In this document: piece by piece, positions 41,708 through 48,593 of the stretch
Numbering within the stretch: the first letter of the stretch is position 1
How the letters are laid out: each line of letters opens with the position of its first letter
Assembly (NCBI GenBank): GCA_033852095.1
Contig: JAWSVD010000065.1
Location: 1-48,593, forward strand
Source of the DNA: CALCKW01 sp033852095
GTDB taxonomy: Bacteria > Pseudomonadota > Gammaproteobacteria > CALCKW01
Reading direction: 5' to 3'
DNA length: 48,593 nucleotides
Notes under the pieces: generated by a model
The model's database searches: none
What the model was told of the DNA's origin: nothing
The model's input: the letters and a program-made list of their open reading frames with translations, nothing else
Made by a program: the position numbers and the translations under genes

Positions 41708-41734
41708 TAAAGGTATCGTCTCACTTGTCGATCT
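41708..41734 (+). promoter_or_regulatory. putative sigma-28 promoter of the first chemoreceptor gene
   Basis: TAAAGGTA (41708-41715), exactly 11 nt, and GTCGATCT (41727-41734) match the FliA consensus at 6 of 8 and 5 of 8. Transcription from about 41741 would exclude an upstream TTG (41725) as the receptor start and favour ATG 41770. Confidence 0.5.
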
Positions 41735-41769
41735 CAGCATCATTCACGGATAGAAGCAGGCAAGACCGC

Positions 41770-43230
41770 ATGAACAACAGCATGAAAAATCAGCTCGTGT
41801 ACGCCTTTTTGGCTGCGGGCATGGGGCCAGCAGTGATTATCATGCTGACCCTCGTCTTCCAGCAGGGGGCATCGGTGGGCCTGGTGACATGGGTGTCACT
41901 GATGCTGATGGCGGCGATTGTCAGTGCTCTGTTTGCGTGGCGTTTTAGCAGCCGATTTCAACGCGTTTTGGGCGCCGACCCCAGCGAAATTCACGCGATG
42001 GCGAGTGCGATGCGTTCCGGTGATCTCAGAGGCGGTACCTCCAGTGACGTGCAAACTGGCGCTTACGCAGAGATGCTTTCCATGCGCAGCCGCCTCGCGG
42101 ACACCTTGGGTGAGGCGGTGCAGATTGCCGCTGAGCTCAAAAATGGTGCGGGCGAGCTTGCGCAGGGTAATCTGGGGCTGAGCGAGCGCACAGAGCAGCA
42201 GGCGGCAGAGCTGCAGCAAACAACGTCATCCATGGATGAGATGAACATCGCTGTGAAGCAAAATGCGGAAAACACCAGTGCCGCCAGTCAACTGGCGGAG
42301 AGTACCAGTGCGCGAGCTCGCAGTGGCGGGGAGATCGCCGGCAAGGCGATTGATGCTATGCAGGAGCTTGGTGAGTCCAGTGCTCGGGTTGTGGATATCA
42401 TTGGCGTTATCGATGAGATTGCCTTCCAGACCAATCTGCTGGCCCTGAATGCGGCAGTGGAAGCGGCGCGGGCGGGCGAGCAGGGAAGGGGCTTCGCGGT
42501 TGTGGCTTCGGAGGTGCGTCAGCTGGCCGGCCGCAGTGCTAAAGCTGCAAAGGAGATCAAAGAGCTCATCCAGGACAGTGCGAGCAAGGTATCCAGCGGC
42601 GCTGAACTGGTGCGTGATTCCGGCGAAGAGCTGGCTGCCATCGTGGAGTCTGTTTCAGAGCTCTCGAATTTGGTGAATCAAATCAGTTCGGCCAGTGCTG
42701 GGCAGTCCTCTGGCATTGAACGCATACGTGAATCGCTGCTGCAAATTGACCGTTCAACTCAGCAAAATTCGGCGCTGGTGGAAGAGTCGGCGGCGACCAG
42801 CGAGAAAATCAGTTTGCGTGCGGCGGAGCTCTCGCAAAAAATTGGCTTCTTTTCTGCATCATCAGCATCAGCGCCCAGGGCTGTTGCGAAGCCCGCTGTC
42901 AGGGCGTCCGGTGCTGCTGTTAGGCCGCGTGCGAGCACGGCCAAATTGCCCGCGAACGCTGGTCAGAAGGCTGCCGCAAAAAAAGCGGTAGTTGCCCCAG
43001 TTGCTGCGGCGGTGAAAACTGATCGCAGAGATGCAAAGAGTCGCCCTTGGCAATCCAGCAAAGCCAATAATCCGCCGGATGTGCAAGCGCTGACTGGCGG
43101 TGTGAGCAAAGCGGCAAAGAGTGTGGCGGTGAAGCCAGTCAGTTCTACGTCGGCAGCCGCGGTGGACGTGCCGAAGCAAGCGCAGATTCAGCGTGCGGCC
43201 AGTGGCGATGATTTTTGGGAAGAGTTTTAA
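41770..43230 (+). CDS. methyl-accepting chemotaxis protein with minimal periplasmic part and C-terminal FWEEF
   Basis: This 486-residue chemoreceptor has two membrane helices only about seven residues apart (about 7-29 and 36-57), so it has essentially no periplasmic ligand domain. A short HAMP-like segment follows, then the coiled-coil signalling domain with the hairpin tip DEIAFQTNLLALNAAVEAARAGEQGRGFAVVASEVR. A low-complexity Ala/Lys/Pro/Val tail of about 125 residues ends in DDFWEEF. FWEEF fits the x-aromatic-x-x-aromatic pentapeptide by which some receptors bind CheR/CheB (NWETF in E. coli). ATG 41770 is preferred over TTG 41725 because the predicted sigma-28 promoter lies over the latter. 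A second receptor follows 78 nt later. Confidence 0.93.
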   Translation: MNNSMKNQLVYAFLAAGMGPAVIIMLTLVFQQGASVGLVTWVSLMLMAAIVSALFAWRFSSRFQRVLGADPSEIHAMASAMRSGDLRGGTSSDVQTGAYAEMLSMRSRLADTLGEAVQIAAELKNGAGELAQGNLGLSERTEQQAAELQQTTSSMDEMNIAVKQNAENTSAASQLAESTSARARSGGEIAGKAIDAMQELGESSARVVDIIGVIDEIAFQTNLLALNAAVEAARAGEQGRGFAVVASEVRQLAGRSAKAAKEIKELIQDSASKVSSGAELVRDSGEELAAIVESVSELSNLVNQISSASAGQSSGIERIRESLLQIDRSTQQNSALVEESAATSEKISLRAAELSQKIGFFSASSASAPRAVAKPAVRASGAAVRPRASTAKLPANAGQKAAAKKAVVAPVAAAVKTDRRDAKSRPWQSSKANNPPDVQALTGGVSKAAKSVAVKPVSSTSAAAVDVPKQAQIQRAASGDDFWEEF

Positions 43231-43308
43231 CGGAAGAAATGTTTGACCGGACCGCATGATGTGGTCTGAGAAAAAACTGCTCAGCGCTCGTGTATTAAAG
43301 GAATAAAC

Positions 43309-44850
43309 ATGAAGTTCTCGATCAAACTCGCGCTAATGGCGATCGCGCCCATAGCGGGGGCTGTGGTTATTGCCCTCTTAACTGTCTGGAGTTTCACGCG
43401 CCTCGACAGCTCTGTGGAAGCAGCTGTGGGCGGGGATGGCCCCTTGGTGGGCCTTGTTCTGGCCGCAGAGAAAGCGCAGCTTCGCCAATCTGTGGCGCTT
43501 GAGCGAGCGGTGTTGGCGGCGATGCGTCATGGCCCAAGTGATAGCGGCTTTCTAAAATCAGTCGACAGTTTCATGGCCTTGCAGCGCAGGGCTGATCAGC
43601 GCCTGCAAGGAACTGATGCTACCCCGCGTCTGGCCGACCTCGACAGCTTGCGTGATAATTACAAAAAAAACGCTGCTCAATTATTTTCCGAACTGCGGGC
43701 AAAAAATGATTTTGATGTCGACGATTTAGATCGTCACATGGTGCCGCTGTTGGCGAATGAGCGAAAGTTACATGCTCTCATAGAAGGTCTTCACCGCGAT
43801 CTATTGCAAGGCCGTGATACGAGCATCGCGCGGATGCGGGGTCGCCAAAACACCGCGCAATACGCCATTCTCGCCGGTGCTCTTTTATTGTTTGTCTTTG
43901 GCGTGCTTTCCTTTTTTGGCAGCTACCGCGCTGTCATTCAGCAGCTGGGCCGTGATCCTGAGGAATTGCAGGATTTGATGCAGCGACTATCCCGTGGTGA
44001 CCTGAGCGGCGTGTCCCTAGGCAGTGAGGGGTACGCGGCCACCAGTGTGTACGGTTCACTTTGTCATATGCGGTCTTCCCTGTCGGAAACAATTTCAGAG
44101 GCGGCTCGGATTTCAGCCTTGTTGCAGTCTGGGGCAGCAGAGCTGACGGTCGCCAACACCGGGCTGAGCGAGCGCACTGAGCAGCAGGCCGCCAATCTGG
44201 AGGAAACAGCCTCAAGCGCGGAGCAAATTGCCTCTACCGTGCGCATGAATGCAGAAAATGCCAACTCCGCCCGCGGCTTGGCAGAGCAAACCAGCGAGCG
44301 AGCGGAGGAGGGTGGCCGAACAGCATTGGCCGCTGTTGAGGCCATGGAGCGTATATCGGAGGCCAGCGGGCAGATCAGCGCGATCACCGGTGTCATCGAT
44401 GAAATCGCGTTCCAGACGAATTTGCTGGCGCTGAACGCTGCCGTGGAGGCTGCGCGAGCAGGCGAGCAGGGGCGGGGCTTTGCCGTGGTGGCGACGGAGG
44501 TGCGCAAACTGGCCGGCAGAAGCGCTTCAGCGGCAAAAGAGATTAAAGAGCTCATCGAAGACAGTGTTGAGCGAGTACACGACGGCACGGGCCTGGTGAA
44601 AAATTCTGGCGCCGAACTGCAGGACATCGTCAAGTCGGTCAATGAGTTGACCACGATTGTCTCTCAGATCACTAAGGCCAGTGAAGAGCAGTCGCTGGGG
44701 GTGGGTCAAATAAACCAAGCGCTCACCGAGCTCGACGCGTCCACGCAGCAGAATGCGGCCCTTGTCGAAGAGGCGGCTGCGACCAGTGAAAATTTGGCTG
44801 AACTCTCGGGGCGGCTCAACCAGAAAGTGGTTTTTTTCAAGCTGCGATAA
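43309..44850 (+). CDS. methyl-accepting chemotaxis protein with four-helix-type periplasmic domain
   Basis: The 513-residue chemoreceptor has one membrane helix near the N-terminus (about 8-28), a mostly helical periplasmic sensor of about 150 residues, and a second helix (about 184-205). A short linker is followed by the cytoplasmic signalling domain with DEIAFQTNLLALNAAVEAARAGEQGRGFAVVATEVRKLAGRSA. It stops soon after the coiled coil (NQKVVFFKLR) and has no tail or pentapeptide, unlike its neighbour. AAAGGAA lies 8 nt before the ATG. The signalling domain is close to that of the preceding receptor, suggesting a duplication of that half. The ligand is unknown. Confidence 0.95.
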   Translation: MKFSIKLALMAIAPIAGAVVIALLTVWSFTRLDSSVEAAVGGDGPLVGLVLAAEKAQLRQSVALERAVLAAMRHGPSDSGFLKSVDSFMALQRRADQRLQGTDATPRLADLDSLRDNYKKNAAQLFSELRAKNDFDVDDLDRHMVPLLANERKLHALIEGLHRDLLQGRDTSIARMRGRQNTAQYAILAGALLLFVFGVLSFFGSYRAVIQQLGRDPEELQDLMQRLSRGDLSGVSLGSEGYAATSVYGSLCHMRSSLSETISEAARISALLQSGAAELTVANTGLSERTEQQAANLEETASSAEQIASTVRMNAENANSARGLAEQTSERAEEGGRTALAAVEAMERISEASGQISAITGVIDEIAFQTNLLALNAAVEAARAGEQGRGFAVVATEVRKLAGRSASAAKEIKELIEDSVERVHDGTGLVKNSGAELQDIVKSVNELTTIVSQITKASEEQSLGVGQINQALTELDASTQQNAALVEEAAATSENLAELSGRLNQKVVFFKLR

Positions 44851-44931
44851 ACAGCGCTGGGTCTTTTGGGGTGCTGGGCTTGTGGCGAAAAATGGCGCCC
44901 AGCAGCTGGGTGTGGAGCGGCGCTGTCTGAC

Positions 44932-45906
44932 TTAGTTACTTGCCTTGGCAGTCTCTCGGGGCGCATCCACATGGGGTAGCAGGCTCTTGACCAGGCGCGT
45001 GATGATGGCCTGCATGTCGGGGTTGTCCACCACGCGGAACAGGTCGGTATATTGCAGTAGCCAGCGGCCTAGGTAATCGGGGTGTGCTGTCAGGAAGGTC
45101 ATTATCTCCTCTTCATCCAGCGTTTCAGATTCAATGTACCCGTGCCTGTATTTTTCCATGCCCACAAAGCGCGCACTGTCCGACTTGAAAGCGATTTTAA
45201 TGCGGCGCAGCGGGTGCGTATTTTCCAGTGATTTGAAATAGTTTTTCAGGCTGCTTTGCGGCCGCGCTGGGCAGGGGGTGGCCATGATCTCCAGCGCGGA
45301 CATGCGGTCCAGGCGAAAATCGCGCATGGCTTCTCGGCTTTGGCACCAGGCGATCAAATGCCAATGGCCACCGTAGTGGCTCAGTCCCACCGGTTCCACC
45401 ACGCGGTCGCTCAACTTCCCGCTGTAACTTGCCCGGTACTCAATGCGCAGCGTCCGCCGTGTGGTCAGTGCCTGTAGGCAGCCACCATAGTGCAGGTCTT
45501 CTGTGGAGGATATCGGGCGTGTCAGGCCGGTGATCGCGATGCGGTCCTGCATGTCTCTGATAGCCGAGCGCTGCTGACTGTCCATCACGGCCAACAATTT
45601 ATCCATGGCAGACTCTGCGATTTCACCGGTGCCGGGCAGGTGTGCCTGGGCGCCTTTGATGCTGACCAGCAATGAGATGGCTTCATCAGGGCTGAAATTC
45701 ACCGCGGGCAGTTGGTATTGGCGATCGAGGTAATAACCGAGCCCGGCCTCAGCAATCAGTGGCACGCCCGCGTTCTCCAGAGAGCGCATGTCGCGGTAGA
45801 TCGTGCGCTCGCTCACCGCAAAGCGTTCGGCGAGCTCTGCTGCGCGCACGAGTCGGCTGGTCTGTAGTTGCAATAATATGGCGATGAGCCGATCAAAGCG
45901 CTTCAA
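44932..45906 (-). CDS. WYL-domain transcriptional regulator (YafY-type)
   Basis: The 324-residue protein has an N-terminal winged helix-turn-helix (RLVRAAELAERFAVSERTIYRDMRSLE, about 17-45). A central WYL domain follows (about 145-210: LRIEYRAS..RVVEPVGLSHYGGHWHLIAW), then the WCX C-terminal region. The WYL signature reads W-H-L here. WYL domains sense ligands, often nucleic acids or nucleotides, and regulate DNA-damage or defence genes among others. No obvious target is adjacent. It converges on the second chemoreceptor, and the downstream neighbour on its start side is a PP2C gene on the same strand. Confidence 0.9.
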   Translation of the reverse strand: MKRFDRLIAILLQLQTSRLVRAAELAERFAVSERTIYRDMRSLENAGVPLIAEAGLGYYLDRQYQLPAVNFSPDEAISLLVSIKGAQAHLPGTGEIAESAMDKLLAVMDSQQRSAIRDMQDRIAITGLTRPISSTEDLHYGGCLQALTTRRTLRIEYRASYSGKLSDRVVEPVGLSHYGGHWHLIAWCQSREAMRDFRLDRMSALEIMATPCPARPQSSLKNYFKSLENTHPLRRIKIAFKSDSARFVGMEKYRHGYIESETLDEEEIMTFLTAHPDYLGRWLLQYTDLFRVVDNPDMQAIITRLVKSLLPHVDAPRETAKASN

Positions 45907-46071
45907 TTGGCAGGGCTCGCAGCAAAGGGGTTGATTGTACGTTAACTGCGCGGTTGAGGCGGGCGGGTGTATGTTGTGACAGCGTTTGATCTGTGCCGTG
46001 CCGGGGGTGTTGCGCCTTGCTGGGCTCTGGCCAAGAACTCTGGGAGCTAAGCCCCTGATATCAGTGCTTGC

Positions 46072-46884
46072 TCAGTGGTTTTGGCTGCGTGCAATCACGA
46101 TTGAGATATTGTCGCTGCCGCCGCGGCTCAGGGCCAGCGCCAGCAGGCGCGAGATGGCGTCGTTGATGTTGGGTATTTTGAGGTGCTCACCTATCTCTTT
46201 GTCCGAGACGTGACGGTAGAGGCCGTCGCTGCAGATAAGAAAGGTGTCGCCGGGCTCGGTGGTCGCAAATTCAAGGTCGATCTGCAGCTGGTGCGAGACC
46301 CCGACCGCGCGGGTGATCACGTTGCCAGAGGGGTGCTTCTCCGCTTCCGCCTGAGTGATCTTGCCCTGGTCGACCATCTCTTGCACCAGGCTGTGGTCGT
46401 GCGTCATCTGCTCTGTGGTATCGCCGCGGAGGCGGTAGACACGGCTGTCGCCCACCCAGATAAAAAAGCAGAACGGGTCGTGTGCAAACAACATGGCCGC
46501 CGTGCTGCCCATGACGCGCTTTTTTCCCTGTCGTGCACCGTTGCGCATGCAGGTGCGATTGGCTTCCTTGAGTCGCAGCTCAATCTCCGCGACGTTGTCT
46601 GAGAGGTCTTGCTGGCGATTGAAGTCGACCATGGCTTCGACGATAGTTTGGCTCGCTTGATCGCCGCCCCAGTGGCCGCCCATGCCGTCGGCCACCAGCC
46701 ACAAGCCCTGCTCGCGGTGATCAAGGATGGCGTCTTCGTTCTGCTTGCGCACAAAGCCAGTGTGGGTGATGGCGCTGGAGGCCCAGCGCGTGGTGCGATC
46801 GTCCGCAGGGTCGAGCTGAGGCGCAGACATGGCGCTCAGTAAACTGTTCAGTTTTTTCGCGGGTGTGGCGGTGACTAGGCTCAT
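46072..46884 (-). CDS. PP2C-family serine/threonine phosphatase
   Basis: The 270-residue protein has the metal-dependent PP2C motifs in order: HTGFVRKQNEDA (about 41-52), LVADGMGGHWGGD (about 63-75), GSTAAMLFAHD, WVGDSRVYRLRGD, LICSDGLYRHVSD and RGGSDNISIVIAR. All key Asp residues appear present, so it is probably active. No cognate Ser/Thr kinase lies nearby. Such phosphatases usually pair with a Hanks-type kinase, for example in type VI secretion. The start could be ATG 46884 or ATG 46830 (MSAPQLD); the first 18 residues are not family sequence. Confidence 0.92.
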   Translation of the reverse strand: MSLVTATPAKKLNSLLSAMSAPQLDPADDRTTRWASSAITHTGFVRKQNEDAILDHREQGLWLVADGMGGHWGGDQASQTIVEAMVDFNRQQDLSDNVAEIELRLKEANRTCMRNGARQGKKRVMGSTAAMLFAHDPFCFFIWVGDSRVYRLRGDTTEQMTHDHSLVQEMVDQGKITQAEAEKHPSGNVITRAVGVSHQLQIDLEFATTEPGDTFLICSDGLYRHVSDKEIGEHLKIPNINDAISRLLALALSRGGSDNISIVIARSQNH

Positions 46885-47160
46885 GGTGTTTGGTCGCGTG
46901 TGTAGTTTTAGCTCTTTAGCAGGCTGTGGTCATTTGTTCACAGAAGAGAAGCGTTGTATTGGCTGACCTGCTCGGGTTTACTGCCTGGTGGAGAGCGGCG
47001 ACCCGGCGTCGCTTTTGTCTTCACTTGCCCTGTAAACTGTAGACCTAAAACTTGTTTAAATCATGGCTCAAGGCAGATTGCCGACATAAATGTTGCAGTG
47101 CCTTGATGTGCTTATTGGCCATCAGCTTCGTAAAATAAATTCAGGAAATCGATCACTATC

Positions 47161-48570
47161 ATGACCGTTCGCACCCGTTTTGCCCCAAGTCCCACCGGCT
47201 TCTTGCACGTTGGAGGCGCTCGTACCGCTTTGTTCAGCTGGTTATATGCTAAGCAACAGGGCGGCCAATTTGTCTTGCGCGTGGAAGATACCGACAGAGA
47301 GCGCTCCACGGATGAATCTGTGCAAGCGATACTGGACGCCATGACATGGTTGGGGCTCTCAGCTGATGAGGGCCCTATTTTTCAGACGGACAGATTCGAC
47401 CGCTACCGCGAAGTGACTGAGCAGTTATTGGCCGAGGGCAAGGCCTATCGCTGTTATTGCAGCCGTGAAGAATTGGACGCTATGCGTGAAGAGCAGATGG
47501 CGAACAAGCAGAAGCCGCGCTACAACGGCCGCTGCAGAGAGCTTGAGCAGACGCTGCGTGAGAATCACCCCTACGTCATCCGTTTCCGTAACCCGGTGGA
47601 TGGTAGTGTGGTGTGGGAGGACGCTGTCTATGGCCGCATTGAGATAGCGAATAGCGAGTTGGACGATCTGATCATCGCGCGCACTGACGGCACGCCCACT
47701 TATAATTTCTGCGTGGTGGTGGATGATCTGGACATGAGAATTACACACGTTGTTCGCGGCGACGACCACATCAACAACACGCCGCGCCAGATCAACATCA
47801 TGAACGCCTTGGGCGCCGAGCTGCCGGTGTTTGCCCATCTGCCCATGATCTTGGGCGATGACGGCAAGCGCCTGTCCAAGCGCCACGGCGCGGTGAGTGT
47901 GATGGCCTACAAGGAACAGGGTTATCTGCCGCAGGCCCTGCTCAATTATTTGGTCCGGCTGGGGTGGTCGCACGGCGATCAAGAGGAGTTCAGCCTCGAG
48001 CAGATGATCGAGCTGTTCTCGCTGGGATCAGTGAATCGGGGCGGGTCAGTGTTCAACACTGAAAAACTTGATTGGCTCAACGGCCAGTACATCAAGGCCC
48101 TGCCCGCTGAAGAATTAACGGCTTTGTTCTCCGAGGCGATGAAGGATGCTTCGGTGCACACTTACGGAGGCCCAGCTGTCGCTGGTGTGGCTGAATTGTT
48201 CAGGGATCGCTCCAATACCTTGGTGTCAATGGTGCAGCAGAGTATGTTCTTGTATCAGCCCTTGGCGGGATACGATGAAAAGGCTGCAAAAAAGAACTTC
48301 AAAGCCGCCGCAGTTGTCCCACTGCAGGCTGTGCGCGACCGTTTGAACGCGATAAAAGACTGGGATGCCGCGGCAGTGCACGGCGCTATCGAAGAGACGG
48401 TAGCCGCGCTGGAGGTCGGTTTTGGCAAGGTGGCGCTGCCGCTGCGCATAGCCACCACCGGGGGCACGGCTTCGCCTGCCTTGGACGCTACCTTGGCCGT
48501 GTTGGGGCAGGGCACGACATTGCAGCGCATCGATGATGCGATTGCCTACATTGAGGCGCAGGCGGTCTGA
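47161..48570 (+). CDS. gltX: glutamyl-tRNA synthetase
   Basis: GltX charges tRNA-Glu with glutamate. The 469-residue class I synthetase has the HIGH-type signature PSPTGFLHVGGART (residues 9-22), the VEDTDRERS segment, zinc-type CYCSREEL, NFCVVVDDLDMRITHVVRGDDH and the KMSKS-type loop KRLSKRHGA near residue 240. The C-terminal anticodon-binding domain follows. It is of typical length and complete; the last 23 bases of the window after the stop hold nothing recognisable. The ATG at 47161 matches the conserved start MTVRTRFAPSPTG. Confidence 0.98.
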   Translation: MTVRTRFAPSPTGFLHVGGARTALFSWLYAKQQGGQFVLRVEDTDRERSTDESVQAILDAMTWLGLSADEGPIFQTDRFDRYREVTEQLLAEGKAYRCYCSREELDAMREEQMANKQKPRYNGRCRELEQTLRENHPYVIRFRNPVDGSVVWEDAVYGRIEIANSELDDLIIARTDGTPTYNFCVVVDDLDMRITHVVRGDDHINNTPRQINIMNALGAELPVFAHLPMILGDDGKRLSKRHGAVSVMAYKEQGYLPQALLNYLVRLGWSHGDQEEFSLEQMIELFSLGSVNRGGSVFNTEKLDWLNGQYIKALPAEELTALFSEAMKDASVHTYGGPAVAGVAELFRDRSNTLVSMVQQSMFLYQPLAGYDEKAAKKNFKAAAVVPLQAVRDRLNAIKDWDAAAVHGAIEETVAALEVGFGKVALPLRIATTGGTASPALDATLAVLGQGTTLQRIDDAIAYIEAQAV

Positions 48571-48593
48571 GCAGATACTTTACCGCTAGGGCT

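Larger units (their letters stand above)
41452..41769. other. divergent regulatory region with two sigma-28-like promoters
   Basis: These 318 bases hold no gene. Besides the two promoters listed separately, adjacent palindromes TTGCATGCAA (41478-41487) and CGCATGCG (41489-41496) lie in the predicted leader of the CheC-like gene. They form a possible operator or RNA hairpin. Confidence 0.5.

Noticed and set aside
43239..43275. hairpins between the two chemoreceptor genes
   Set aside because: Short imperfect stems without a T-run; no sigma-28-like promoter found here, so co-transcription is more likely.

Overview
The window is a chromosomal segment of a Gram-negative gammaproteobacterium. The evidence is a Pseudomonas-like TrpE, a Vfr/Crp regulator diverging from an OsmC/YhfA gene, YgiQ, GltX, a FadL-like outer membrane protein and the rplM-rpsI pair. 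A free-living, flagellated, probably aquatic relative of Pseudomonadales/Cellvibrionales fits best, but that placement is inference. I see no phage, transposon, CRISPR or plasmid genes. The segment is mostly core metabolism and signalling, with its main interest in small regulatory elements.

Layout. 0.2-2.8 kb: clpB behind a heat-shock-like promoter. 2.9-8.5 kb (minus strand): a compact chemotaxis operon cheA-cheW-STAS-cheR-cheD-cheB with no cheY. 8.7-13.3 kb (plus): an HDOD protein and a 1110-residue zinc-ribbon/degenerate cyclase/AAA/TPR protein. 13.4-16.1 kb (minus): class I fumarase and a DUF368 membrane protein. 16.4-20.4 kb (plus): trpE, preceded by a likely Trp-containing leader peptide, then trpG, trpD and trpC. 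20.4-23.4 kb: a structured leader followed by serC (the type best known from alphaproteobacteria) and serA. 23.5-27.7 kb (minus): an unrecognised gene, cysG, a crotonase and the Crp/Vfr regulator. 27.8-29.2 kb (plus): osmC-like gene, rplM, rpsI. 29.4-37.3 kb (plus): a giant flavin/Fe-S oxidoreductase, ygiQ, and an orphan sensor kinase. 37.4-40.4 kb: dinB with a LexA-type box, a RidA-family gene, and a FadL-like porin. 40.7 kb: tRNA-Val(CAC). 41.0-44.9 kb: a small possible CheC/CheX-like protein diverging from two chemoreceptors. 44.9-48.6 kb: a WYL regulator, a PP2C phosphatase and gltX.

How the parts fit. Two separate chemotaxis loci seem tied together by matching sigma-28 (FliA)-type promoters: I find such sequences in front of cheA, the HDOD gene, the CheC-like gene and the first chemoreceptor. 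That receptor ends in FWEEF, which fits the CheR/CheB tethering pentapeptide after a long flexible tail. The trp and ser genes supply amino-acid biosynthesis. Each has its own RNA-level candidate control: a leader peptide with two Trp codons before trpE, and mutually exclusive hairpins covering the serC start.

All calls come from reading the sequence and recalling family motifs; no database search was possible. Promoters and RNA structures were identified by eye and are hypotheses.
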